NCBI GenBank assembly: GCA_014896305.1
Contig: JADBKQ010000006.1
Coordinates: 142,850-176,836, forward strand
DNA from: Limnochordaceae bacterium
GTDB taxonomy: Bacteria; Bacillota; Limnochordia; Limnochordales; DUMU01
Reading direction: 5' to 3'
Length of the DNA stretch: 33,987 bases
This document shows positions 25,041 through 32,667 of this stretch, one piece after another (the stretch's first letter is position 1; every line of letters begins with the position of its first letter). Below the pieces are notes generated by a model. It was not told the DNA's origin. It saw nothing but the letters and a program-made list of their open reading frames with translations, and did no database searches. The position numbers and the translations under genes are program-made.

Positions 25041-26057
25041 GTGCGCAGGCACAGGTGGAAGCTGGTCCTGGGCCTGCTGGTTTTCTTTCTGGCACTGAAC
25101 CTGGCTTGGACTCTGGCGGCGGCTGGGCTACCCCGGCTGGATGAGGCGGCACGCCGGCGCCTCGGTCTGGTCTACCTGCAGGCTCGCTTTTCCACGTACT
25201 TCGATCTGAACCTGCCCGACCGGGTACACAATATCGAGCTTGCAGCCAGGCAAATCGACGGGTTGCTGCTTCAGCCTGGTCAGGAGTTTTCGTTCAACGC
25301 GGTGGTAGGGAAGCGGACAGCGCAGCGTGGCTTCCGTTCCGCTCCTGTGCTGGTCGGGGGCGAGTTGGTGGACGGCGTCGGCGGCGGCATTTGCCAGCTG
25401 TCGACGACGTTGTACAATGCGGCGCTCCTGGCCGACCTGCCGATTCGAGAACGCGTGCATCATTCGCGCCCACTGGGATACGTAGCGCCGGGACGAGATG
25501 CTACCGTCTACGACGGCCTCTATGACCTTCGCTTTATGAACAATCGGGACGAGCCAGTCCTGCTCAGCGTGGAGATCATAGAAAACCGTTTGACGGTGGC
25601 GGTTTGGGGCTCGTCTCCGCCGAAGCACGAGGTGAACGTGGTGACGGTGGACCGGAAAATCGTGCCAGCACCGGTCGAGTGGGTGCATAACCCGGCCTTG
25701 GCGGCTGGCGGCTTCCGGGTGCTGCAGATGGGTTGGGACGGAGTGAGCGTGCGGGTTTACAAGGAGTATCGAGGGCGCCCGGGACGCCGTTTCGTCAGTA
25801 TTGATCTGTATCCTCCGCGTCCGTACCGAATTGAACTAGGTCCAAACACCAGCAAACAGGATATCCTGGCTGCTGTAAAGGGCGTGGCGGGCGAGGAGAC
25901 TCCGGCCGACACCGGTTCAGGAAAGGCCGGGGATGTGCCAGCCGGGGATGTGCCGGCTGAGCGTGGACCCGGAGCTGTACCCCTTTCCCCGCCAGCCCAG
26001 TCCGGTGCAGACGTCGAGGTCGAATCCGACTTTGGCGAATTTCCCCCGTTTCCTTGA
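25041..26057 (+). CDS. VanW-family protein
   Basis: A single N-terminal membrane segment (WKLVLGLLVFFLALNLAW, about residues 7-24) is followed by a VanW domain: IELAARQIDGLLLQPGQEFSFN, GGGICQLSTTLYNAALLA, the HHSRPLGYVAPGRDATVYDG stretch and a final beta-rich part with FMNNRDEPVLLSV. VanW proteins occur in some vancomycin-resistance clusters and widely in Bacillota; their function is unknown and is probably at the cell wall. The last 60 residues are a low-complexity tail with two AGDVPA units. AGGAAGGTGGGG precedes the GTG. It occupies the place that rae1/yacP has between rlmB and sigH in Bacillus. Its TGA stop overlaps the -35 box of the sigH promoter. Confidence 0.9.
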   Translation: MRRHRWKLVLGLLVFFLALNLAWTLAAAGLPRLDEAARRRLGLVYLQARFSTYFDLNLPDRVHNIELAARQIDGLLLQPGQEFSFNAVVGKRTAQRGFRSAPVLVGGELVDGVGGGICQLSTTLYNAALLADLPIRERVHHSRPLGYVAPGRDATVYDGLYDLRFMNNRDEPVLLSVEIIENRLTVAVWGSSPPKHEVNVVTVDRKIVPAPVEWVHNPALAAGGFRVLQMGWDGVSVRVYKEYRGRPGRRFVSIDLYPPRPYRIELGPNTSKQDILAAVKGVAGEETPADTGSGKAGDVPAGDVPAERGPGAVPLSPPAQSGADVEVESDFGEFPPFP

Positions 26058-26083
26058 CCCATTGATAGGACAGGCCGTATAAT
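26054..26083 (+). promoter_or_regulatory. Promoter of sigH
   Basis: TTGACC (26054-26059) and a perfect TATAAT (26078-26083) are 18 bases apart. The -35 box includes the stop codon of the VanW-family gene. The 5' untranslated region would be about 170 bases. Confidence 0.85.
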
Positions 26084-26262
26084 GCTTGGTGTACGTAACC
26101 CTTCCGTAACGTTGCGACAGAGCCCCCGGCAATGGATTCCAGTCTCATGACATGCCCACGGGACGGGACAGGCCCCCTGGGTGAGAACGCGCCGGCCGAT
26201 CGCACCCGGAAAGGTCCTCTGGGGATGCCTGCAGTCTGTTTCACCTACCTGGAGGCGATGGT

Positions 26263-26934
26263 GTGAGCGCAAATGCCCCGGCCAATGCCCAGAAAGACAT
26301 GTACGGTGGTTACGAAGAGATGGTGGACGAGGAGCTCGTTTTGCTGGCGCAAGGGGGGGATGAGCTCGTTCAGGAGTACCTGATCAACAAATACCGAAAC
26401 TTTGTTCGCGCGAAGGCCAGAGCGTATTTCCTGATCGGAGCCGACCGGGAGGACATCATTCAAGAGGGAATGATTGGTCTGTACAAGGCGATCCGGGACT
26501 TCCGGGCGGACAAGCTTTCGTCCTTTCGAGCCTTCGCAGAGTTGTGCGTGACTCGGCAAATCATTACCGCGATCAAGACGGCTACTCGCCAGAAGCACTC
26601 ACCGCTGAATTCGGCGGTCTCGTTGAATAAGCCCATCTATGATGAAGAATCCGATCGTACTTTGATGGATGTGTTTATCGCCGACGTCAACGATCCAGAG
26701 GAAGTCGTGATTCATCAGGAAGAGTATGGCGATATCGAAGCCAAGATGGGGGAGTTCCTGAGCCCGCTGGAATGGAAAGTTTTGTTGTTTTATTTGGAAG
26801 GGAAGTCGTACCAGGAGATTGCGGACCGCTTGCATCGCCACGTGAAGTCGATTGACAATGCGTTGCAGCGAGTCAAGCGAAAGCTCGAGCGGTACCTGGA
26901 AAAGCGTAACGCCTCTTTGCACGAGCACGCCTGA
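26263..26934 (+). CDS. sigH: RNA polymerase sigma-H factor (SigH)
   Basis: SigH directs transition-phase and early sporulation transcription in Bacillota. The 223-residue product carries region 2 with EYLINKYRNFVRAKARAYF, then the highly typical GADREDIIQEGMIGLYKAIRDF and FRAFAELCVTRQIITAIKTATRQKH, and region 4 with LSPLEWKVLLFYLEGKSYQEIA and the DNA-contacting helix KSIDNALQRVKRKLE. GGAGG at 26251-26255 is seven bases before the GTG. It has its own strong sigma-A-type promoter but also ends the cysE-cysS-mrnC-rlmB-vanW string. Its codon use is noticeably less GC-rich than the upstream genes, as expected of a conserved highly selected protein. Four tRNA genes follow instead of rpmG-secE-nusG. 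Confidence 0.97.
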   Translation: MSANAPANAQKDMYGGYEEMVDEELVLLAQGGDELVQEYLINKYRNFVRAKARAYFLIGADREDIIQEGMIGLYKAIRDFRADKLSSFRAFAELCVTRQIITAIKTATRQKHSPLNSAVSLNKPIYDEESDRTLMDVFIADVNDPEEVVIHQEEYGDIEAKMGEFLSPLEWKVLLFYLEGKSYQEIADRLHRHVKSIDNALQRVKRKLERYLEKRNASLHEHA

Positions 26935-27042
26935 GGGCTAAACTGCTTGCTCCCGAGGCCAGCCTCCCCGAGATGGGCGGGGCGAATTCGCGTGACGGGT
27001 ACATCCACGTCGGTTCAGGGTGTAGCCCTGGGGCGGGAGGTG

Positions 27043-27051
27043 TGGTAGAAT
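27043..27051 (+). promoter_or_regulatory. Probable extended -10 promoter for the first tRNA gene
   Basis: TGG-TAGAAT (27043-27051) is an extended -10 element about 57 bases before the tRNA-Thr gene. No good -35 box is present at the right distance. Confidence 0.45.
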
Positions 27052-27107
27052 AATTAACGCTCGGCAGCCGGCGGGGTCCACTCGCGGCTGGGGGCCGAGG
27101 CGGCCGA

Positions 27108-27182
27108 GCCGGTGTAGCTCAATGGCAGAGCAGTGGTTTTGTAAACCTCAGGTTGAGGGTTCGACTCCCTCCGCCGGCTCCA
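27108..27182 (+). tRNA. tRNA-Thr (anticodon TGT)
   Basis: The acceptor stem is GCCGGTG with CGCCGGC, the D stem GCTC/GAGC, and the T arm GAGGG-TTCGACT-CCCTC; CCA is encoded. The anticodon loop TTTTGTAA places TGT at 27140-27142. The anticodon stem GTGGT/ACCTC contains one U-U mismatch (positions 28:42 in tRNA numbering). Confidence 0.92.
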
Positions 27183-27225
27183 ACTTCGGACATCGGGCGA
27201 GCGCCGGTCCAGCCCGTGGCGAGGG

Positions 27226-27254
27226 TTGACAGGCGGCGATGTTGCTGATAAAAT
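27226..27254 (+). promoter_or_regulatory. Promoter of the Tyr-fMet-Thr tRNA cluster
   Basis: TTGACA (27226-27231) and TAAAAT (27249-27254) are exactly 17 bases apart. Transcription would begin near 27261, about 55 bases before tRNA-Tyr. Confidence 0.88.
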
Positions 27255-27316
27255 GCGCTCGTTAGGTCGTCAATGGCGCGATGCCGGTGACGAACCCGCT
27301 GATGTGGGGAGATCGT

Positions 27317-27401
27317 GGAGGGGTTCCCGAGTGGCCAAAGGGGGCAGACTGTAAATCTGTTGGCTCAGCCTTCGAAGGTTCAAATCCTTCCCCCTCCACC
27401 A
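27317..27401 (+). tRNA. tRNA-Tyr (anticodon GTA)
   Basis: A class II tRNA of 85 bases with a long variable arm. The acceptor stem is GGAGGGG/CCCCTCC with discriminator A and an encoded CCA. The anticodon stem GCAGA/TCTGT encloses CTGTAAA, giving anticodon GTA. Confidence 0.96.
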
Positions 27402-27460
27402 GAAAGTTTGGCTTCCGTCAGAAGGGGTTGGACGTGCGGCCAGACGGAAGATTTTTTCGT

Positions 27461-27537
<77 letters not shown>

Positions 27538-27545
27538 AGTTGTTG

Positions 27546-27621
27546 GCCCGCATAGCTCAGTAGGTAGAGCGCATCCATGGTAAGGATGAGGTCATCGGTT
27601 CGATTCCGATTGCGGGCTCCA
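27546..27621 (+). tRNA. tRNA-Thr (anticodon GGT)
   Basis: The acceptor stem is GCCCGCA/TGCGGGC with encoded CCA. The anticodon stem CATCC/GGATG encloses ATGGTAA, giving anticodon GGT; T arm ATCGG-TTCGATT-CCGAT. It starts eight bases after tRNA-fMet. Confidence 0.96.
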
Positions 27622-27632
27622 TGGTTCGTGTG

Positions 27633-27663
27633 CCCTCTGGGAGAGCATCCCGGAGGGTTTTTT
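27633..27663 (+). terminator. Intrinsic terminator of the tRNA cluster
   Basis: CCCTCTGGGA (27633-27642) pairs with TCCCGGAGGG (27648-27657), ten pairs with one T-G, loop of five, followed by six T residues. Confidence 0.93.
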
Positions 27664-27825
27664 GTGCCTGGGCAGCCTCACTGGAGGGACTTATTCGGAG
27701 CTTACCGGTCCGGCAATGCCCCGCTGCGGGAGTTGGCCTTCGACGCAAAGATCCCGACGCCAGGCCTGGTTGCGGAGCGCCCTGGTGGTTTGGGCAGTGT
27801 GGACGGTGGGGATTATGGGATCCCA

Positions 27826-30800
27826 TTAAGGACCCAGAGTCTGGTAGCTGCGGTGTGGCCGATGTTCGTTCGGGGTTGTCAGATGGAGCGGAGCGATCTC
27901 CTGCACCAGCACCGAGGCCCGCTCTCCCCGCCGCTGGACCCGGCCGGTGACGACCAGTGCAGGCGCTCCGAAGAGCAGCTTGCCGTAACGCTGGTAGGTG
28001 GGTTCGAACGCGGTCAGGTCGAGCAAACCCGTCTCATCTTCCAGCGTGAAGAAGACGACCACTCGGCCACTGCGGGTAGGGGGGCGATGGGGGCGTATCA
28101 GCAGACCGGCTACCCGTACCCGCTCTCCCTCCGCCCGGGCCTGTACTTCCTGATTGGAGCTCATCCCCAGCGCTCGCCACTGCTCCCGGTAGAAGGAGAG
28201 GATGTGGCCGCTCGGGCTGAAGCCCAGGACGGCAAACTCCCGCAGGCTTTTTTCCAGGGGGGTGAAGTCCGGCCAGCTCTGCTCCACCGGCATCTCCAGC
28301 GCCAGGCGCAGCTGCTGGCCCGACTGGCCGGAGGCTGAGCCTGCGGCCTGTGGCCTTGCGCCGAGAAGATCGGGGAGCTGGAAGAGCAGCGCGCGCCGGT
28401 GGGGGGTAGAGGTGAGGGAGTCGAACGCTCCCGCCAGGATCAAGTTGGCCAGCACATCCCTGGGCAGGTCGACGCGGCGGACGAAGTCGGTGAAGCTGTG
28501 GAAGCCTCCACCCTCCTGACGGGCCGCCAGAATCTTGCGTACGCCGGCCTCCTTCAAGCCGTCGACCTGAAAGAGGCTCGGCCGGATGCTGTGCTCATCT
28601 TCCACCGTAAAGCGCCAGCCATCGCTCTTATTCACATCCGGGTTCAAGATCTTGATTCCGCGCCGGGCGGCCTCCACGGCCAACGCGTGCGGCGGGTAGA
28701 ACCCCATGGGCTGGTAACTGAAGAGCGAGGCATAGAAGGCCGCTGGATGATGCTCGAGCAGGTAGGCAGTCTTATAGGCGGTGTGGGCGAAGGCAGCTGC
28801 ATGGGCCTCACAGAAGCCGTAGCCGGCATAGCCCACGATGTAGGAAAAGATGGTGCGGGCGAGGTGGGGCTCGACCCCCCGGGCGATGGCCCGGGCGACG
28901 AACTCTTCGCCGATGGCGTCCATCTCTTTTTGTGAACGGTAGTGCGTCATCACCCGGCGCAAGCGGTCGGCTTCCCCCGGTGTAAAGCCGGCCACCCGGC
29001 TGGCGATCGCGATCACCTGTTCCTGATAGAGGACCACGCCGTAGGTTTTGGCGAGGATGGGCTCGAGCTCGGGGAGCAGGTAAGTTACCGGCTCCCGGTG
29101 GTGCCGGCGGGCGAGAAACGGCTCGACCATGTCGCCCTTGATCGGGCCGGGGCGGATGAGTGCAACGCTGGCCACCAGGTCTTCGAAACGGTCGGCCTCC
29201 AGCCGGGCCTGCAGCGCCCGCTGGGCCGGGCTCTCCAACTGAAACATACCCACCGTCTCGCCGCGCCGGATCCGCCGGTACGTGGCAGGGTCTTCGTCCG
29301 GGATCTGCGCTTCGGAAAAGCTCGGGTCGACTTGCCGGGCGGTATGGACCGCCTGGTCCAGGGCCGAAAGGGTACGCAAGCTGAGCAGGTCGAGTTTGAT
29401 CAACCCCAGGTCCTCGATAGCATCTTTGTCGAACTGGATGATCTCGACCCCTTTGGCTGCCAACTGCAGGGGCGATATCTCCGGGATCGGGTCACGGCTG
29501 ATGACCAGCCCTCCCAAATGTGTCCCGATGAACCGTGGGAAACCAGCCACGCGGGCCGCCAGCCGGAAAAGCAAATGGTAGCGTTCCAGCGGAAGGTGGC
29601 TGTCGCGGATTTCCGGTAACGTGGCTATGGCCTTCTCGATGGCGTCCGCCGGAATGTGCGGAAACTTCTTGGCCAGCCGGTCCATCTCTGCCTCTGAAAA
29701 CCCCAGCGCCTTCCCTATCTCCCGCAGGGCGGAACGGGCATGGTAGGTCGAGAAGGTACAGACCGAGGCCACGTGCTCTCGTCCGTACTTTTCATAAACG
29801 TACGTGGCCACACGGTCCCGGTGCTCGGCGGCAAAGTCGATGTCGATGTCGGGTTTTTGCGCTCGCTCGAGGCTGAGGAAGCGCTCGAAGAGCAGCCCCC
29901 GCTTGAAGGCATCGACTTCGGTCAGACCGAGGCAATAGGCCACGACGGAATCGGCCGCCGAGCCACGTCCGGCGAAACGTATGCCCTGGGCCCGGGCAAA
30001 CTGCACCAGATCCCAGACTGCCAGGAAGTAATCCTCGACCCTCAGCTGGGTGATCACGTTCAACTCGTGCTCAAGGCGACCGGCAAGCGGCGGGGGGATC
30101 TCGCCATAACGCTGTCTGGCCCCGGCGTCCACCAACCGGCGGAGAAAGGTGGCTGCCGAAACCTCACCCGGGGGAAGAGGGTAGGAGGGGAAACGGGGAC
30201 GAGAAAGGTCGAGCGCAGGCTGGCAACGCTCGGTGATTTCCAGGGTGGCAGCCAGAGCCTGGGGATACCTCGCAAAGAGCACCGCCATCTCCTTGGTCGA
30301 TTTGAGGTAGCTCTCGCCATTGAGAGGACGTGCCGGATGCACGTCCTCCAGGGTCGTGCCGGTGCGGATACAGGTCAGCACGTCATAGAGGGGGAAATCG
30401 TTCCGCTGCAACTGGTGAACGGGATTCGTAGCCACCACCGGCAGGTGCAGGTATTCCCCCAGATCGACCAGTGCCTGGTTGAGCCAGGAGCTCCGGGGAA
30501 GCCAACGATTTTCCAGTTCAAGGTAAAACAAGGAGAGATTATCCCGAAAGAGACGGGCCACCGCCTCAGCTTCGGCTCGCCTTCCGGCCAAGAGCAGCCG
30601 GCTGATCTCCCCCTCCCGGCCGCCGGAGAGAACGATCAGGTCTTCCCACAGCTGGGGGGCTTGGTCTGGAAAGGCAGAACGGGGCAGGCAAGGACTCTGG
30701 CGGGGGCTGTTTCGGTAGGCCAGCGTCACCAGACGGCAGATGTTGGCATACCCCTGGGGATTCTGCGCCAGCAGGATGAGAATGGCGGACGCCGGCACCG

Positions 30801-31110
30801 AGGTGGTCGGCGTCGGGGATAAAGAGGCTGCAAGACGGCGAGAGGAGGGGGCAAACTGCGGAAAAAGCCAGGGGACCACCAGCTCAACCCCTTGAATGGG
30901 TTGGAGACCGGCCGCCTGCGCCAGCTTGTGGAAGGCCAGCGCGCCACTGACGTTCATGCGGTCAGTCAGCGCCATCGCCGGCATCCCCAGGGCCGCTGCC
31001 TTGGCCACCAATTCCTCCAGGGTGGCGGTGGCGGACAGAAAGGAATAGGGGGAGTGTACGTGGAGGTGGATGAAAGGGGTCGCCATCCCCATCGTCGTTA
31101 CCACCGCCAT
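27826..31110 (-). CDS. dnaE2: Error-prone DNA polymerase III alpha subunit, DnaE2/ImuC type
   Basis: A 1094-residue C-family polymerase. The PHP domain opens FIHLHVHSPYSFLSATATLEELV; the palm shows GRGSAADSVVAYCLGLTEVD and the catalytic aspartates in PDIDIDF (about residue 420); later come GEADRLRRVMTHYRS and YAGYGFCEAHAAAFAHTAY. The stretch HHPAAFYASLFSYQPMGFYPPHALAVEARR-type is typical of DnaE2/ImuC rather than replicative DnaE. A tandem HhH region and an OB fold (VRVAGLLIRPHRP, VVVFFTLEDETG) close the protein. It lies last in an operon behind an ImuB-like and a DUF6504-like gene, nine bases after the latter, the usual mutasome order. The expected role is damage-induced, mutagenic bypass synthesis. 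Residue positions are approximate. Confidence 0.93.
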   Translation of the reverse strand: MAVVTTMGMATPFIHLHVHSPYSFLSATATLEELVAKAAALGMPAMALTDRMNVSGALAFHKLAQAAGLQPIQGVELVVPWLFPQFAPSSRRLAASLSPTPTTSVPASAILILLAQNPQGYANICRLVTLAYRNSPRQSPCLPRSAFPDQAPQLWEDLIVLSGGREGEISRLLLAGRRAEAEAVARLFRDNLSLFYLELENRWLPRSSWLNQALVDLGEYLHLPVVATNPVHQLQRNDFPLYDVLTCIRTGTTLEDVHPARPLNGESYLKSTKEMAVLFARYPQALAATLEITERCQPALDLSRPRFPSYPLPPGEVSAATFLRRLVDAGARQRYGEIPPPLAGRLEHELNVITQLRVEDYFLAVWDLVQFARAQGIRFAGRGSAADSVVAYCLGLTEVDAFKRGLLFERFLSLERAQKPDIDIDFAAEHRDRVATYVYEKYGREHVASVCTFSTYHARSALREIGKALGFSEAEMDRLAKKFPHIPADAIEKAIATLPEIRDSHLPLERYHLLFRLAARVAGFPRFIGTHLGGLVISRDPIPEISPLQLAAKGVEIIQFDKDAIEDLGLIKLDLLSLRTLSALDQAVHTARQVDPSFSEAQIPDEDPATYRRIRRGETVGMFQLESPAQRALQARLEADRFEDLVASVALIRPGPIKGDMVEPFLARRHHREPVTYLLPELEPILAKTYGVVLYQEQVIAIASRVAGFTPGEADRLRRVMTHYRSQKEMDAIGEEFVARAIARGVEPHLARTIFSYIVGYAGYGFCEAHAAAFAHTAYKTAYLLEHHPAAFYASLFSYQPMGFYPPHALAVEAARRGIKILNPDVNKSDGWRFTVEDEHSIRPSLFQVDGLKEAGVRKILAARQEGGGFHSFTDFVRRVDLPRDVLANLILAGAFDSLTSTPHRRALLFQLPDLLGARPQAAGSASGQSGQQLRLALEMPVEQSWPDFTPLEKSLREFAVLGFSPSGHILSFYREQWRALGMSSNQEVQARAEGERVRVAGLLIRPHRPPTRSGRVVVFFTLEDETGLLDLTAFEPTYQRYGKLLFGAPALVVTGRVQRRGERASVLVQEIAPLHLTTPNEHRPHRSYQTLGP

Positions 31111-31119
31111 CGTGAATCT

Positions 31120-31368
31120 TCAATCTTCTACCTGGTAGAGGTACCACTCGCCGCCGGGTAACTCTCGGTAGAGGGTGTAGCGGTCGGCCAGAGTGGTACG
31201 CACCTGGAAGAAGGCTTTGGGGGTCTCATTCCGCCACCAGCTGCCTGTCTCCAGCCAGGAATCCAGGATCTCCTGGATCTTTCGGGAGAGGTTCTGCCAG
31301 CGGAAGGAGAGGGGGCGTCCGTGCGCGTCACACCGGACGGTCACCTTCTGTCGGATCAAACGGCTCAT
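31120..31368 (-). CDS. DUF6504-like small protein of the imuB-dnaE2 operon
   Basis: An 82-residue protein with VTVRCDAHGRPLSFRWQN, then IQEILDSWLETGSWWRNE, and a C-terminal beta part YTLYRELPGGEWYLYQVED. This is the pattern of the small DUF6504 proteins found, in actinobacteria and others, beside imuB and dnaE2. The ATG overlaps the imuB-like stop codon (ATGA), so translation is coupled, and the polymerase gene follows nine bases after its stop. Role is unknown; the tight linkage suggests it belongs to the mutasome. The family name is recalled from memory and should be checked by profile search. Confidence 0.75.
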   Translation of the reverse strand: MSRLIRQKVTVRCDAHGRPLSFRWQNLSRKIQEILDSWLETGSWWRNETPKAFFQVRTTLADRYTLYRELPGGEWYLYQVED

Positions 31369-32462
31369 AGGAGCTCGTACGCCTCCCTCAACAACTGATG
31401 CACCTTCTCCCGGCGGTCTGGCGCATACTCCCCAGCCAGTCGAATGGTGCCGGGGTCAAACCGGCCTTGGAGGAAATTCACCAACTGTAGGGGCAGCTTT
31501 TCCCCACGCTGGACTTGGCTGCGGGCGCCAAAGGAGAGACGCATTTGCTGCCGCGACGCCCGTACGAGGCGTTCCGCCCGCAGGGTGAGCTGCCATTCGC
31601 CGGCGAGGTGGCCCTGGCCCAATTCCGGATATTCCCGTTGCAGGCGATTCAGTAGCCGGGTGACCAGCTGGCGGCTGGTGAGGTGGAGCCGGTCAGAGTC
31701 TCCGGGGATGGGGGTAGGGGGAGTGAGCACGACCTCGTGGCTCTTACGGTTTGCGCCTGGTTTTCTCCTCTCAAGTCCAGTCAGGGTCAGGGCCAGTTGG
31801 CTTGCCGCCCAGTCTCCGGCAGCGAGCCGGGCAGCCAGGGAGCGAGCGAGTTCCATAGCTGCCGGCATGATTTCGGAGTCGAATTGTCCGGTCTGACTGA
31901 CCTCGATCCAGGGAGGGTTGGGCAAGGCCTGTAGCGGGCGCAGGTCTTCGCCCTGTGCCAGGCGCAAAAGCCGGTTTCCGGTCTCCAGGCCCGCCTGGGC
32001 CAGCAAGTAATGGGCAGGGACAGACGACACCTGCCCCCAGGTGTGGATACCCAGCTGCTCCAACCGGCGGCAGACCTCTTCCGGAATCTCTTCCGCCCAG
32101 CGGATGGGCAGCGGTTTCAAGAACGCAGCTTCGTGGCCGGGAGGGACTAGGGTCAGTGCCGGCAACTGGCGGGTACTGGCCTGGCGGGCAGCCATCTTCG
32201 CAATCCAGCGGTTGACTCCCCAGCCCAGTGCCGGGCGCAGACCGGTGGTCAGGACGATTTCCTTCAGTAAGGTCGGCATGATGGTGCTGCTGTCGGGAAG
32301 CCGGGAGAGGTCGAGGAAGATTTGGCCGGCCTGGATAACTTCCACTACTTCGGTATAATTGAGACAAGTTCGCAATAACGATGGGTCCGCCTGTACGGCC
32401 ACTTTCGGAGCAGTGGGTATGGAGTCATGAGGCAGGAGGATGCAGGCTACCTGGGACATCAT
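31365..32462 (-). CDS. imuB: ImuB-like Y-family polymerase homologue, probably non-catalytic
   Basis: The 365-residue product aligns with Y-family DNA polymerases: FLDLSRLPD at the palm, LRPALGWGVNRWIAKMAA (the usual G.a.nk..AK.A region), LPIRWAEEIPEEVCRRLEQLGIHTWGQVS (thumb HhH) and a little-finger region with QLALTLTGLERR and GEWQLTLRAERLVR. The N-terminus is about 40-50 residues shorter than in active enzymes, the first catalytic Asp motif is missing, and the S-x-DE motif is replaced by VIQAGQ before FLDLS, so catalysis is unlikely. That is what defines ImuB, the mutasome scaffold. GAGGGTGACC precedes the ATG (two tandem ATGs). It heads the operon, behind a LexA-like box. No imuA gene is seen nearby. 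Confidence 0.82.
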   Translation of the reverse strand: MMSQVACILLPHDSIPTAPKVAVQADPSLLRTCLNYTEVVEVIQAGQIFLDLSRLPDSSTIMPTLLKEIVLTTGLRPALGWGVNRWIAKMAARQASTRQLPALTLVPPGHEAAFLKPLPIRWAEEIPEEVCRRLEQLGIHTWGQVSSVPAHYLLAQAGLETGNRLLRLAQGEDLRPLQALPNPPWIEVSQTGQFDSEIMPAAMELARSLAARLAAGDWAASQLALTLTGLERRKPGANRKSHEVVLTPPTPIPGDSDRLHLTSRQLVTRLLNRLQREYPELGQGHLAGEWQLTLRAERLVRASRQQMRLSFGARSQVQRGEKLPLQLVNFLQGRFDPGTIRLAGEYAPDRREKVHQLLREAYELL

Positions 32463-32512
32463 GGGTCACCCTCACCCTTGGCCGTCGGGTCACCCGATTG
32501 AATGGGTATCCC

Positions 32513-32526
32513 CCAACAAGTGTTCG
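32513..32526 (-). promoter_or_regulatory. LexA (SOS) box of Bacillota type
   Basis: Read on the minus strand it is CGAAC-ACTT-GTTGG, one mismatch from the palindrome CGAAC-N4-GTTCG bound by Bacillota LexA/DinR. It lies five bases downstream of a perfect -10 box and so covers the transcription start, and it precedes a DNA-damage polymerase operon. Confidence 0.7.
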
Positions 32527-32531
32527 CCTAT

Positions 32532-32537
32532 ATTATA
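32532..32537 (-). promoter_or_regulatory. -10 box of the imuB-dnaE2 operon
   Basis: On the minus strand TATAAT (32537-32532) is a perfect -10 element. The -35 region is weak (TGTTAC or GTTACG at 17-18 bases). The start of transcription would be near 32525, inside the LexA-like box. Confidence 0.65.
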
Positions 32538-32667
32538 GTTTGCTTACCGGCGGGCGTAACAGCTCCAAGGGGGATCCGGGAAGGAACTTTTACCCAGGGT
32601 GACTGGGTTTCTGCAGGAACCTTGGAGTATTTGGAGTATGGTGCGAATTGACGTCTCAATTCACAGA

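Larger units (their letters stand above)
32463..32667. other. Regulatory gap upstream of the imuB operon
   Basis: It carries the minus-strand -10 box and LexA-like box. Also present are a small hairpin ACCCAG/CTGGGT (32592-32608), a perfect hairpin GAATTGA/TCAATTC (32645-32662) and a 9-base direct repeat TTGGAGTAT (two copies near 32622-32639). Confidence 0.5.

Noticed and set aside
27577-30822. Several long plus-strand frames opposite dnaE2
   Set aside because: They are antisense shadows of a clearly conserved polymerase gene.
32645-32662. Perfect hairpin GAATTGA/TCAATTC as a terminator
   Set aside because: Short stem with no T-run on either side.
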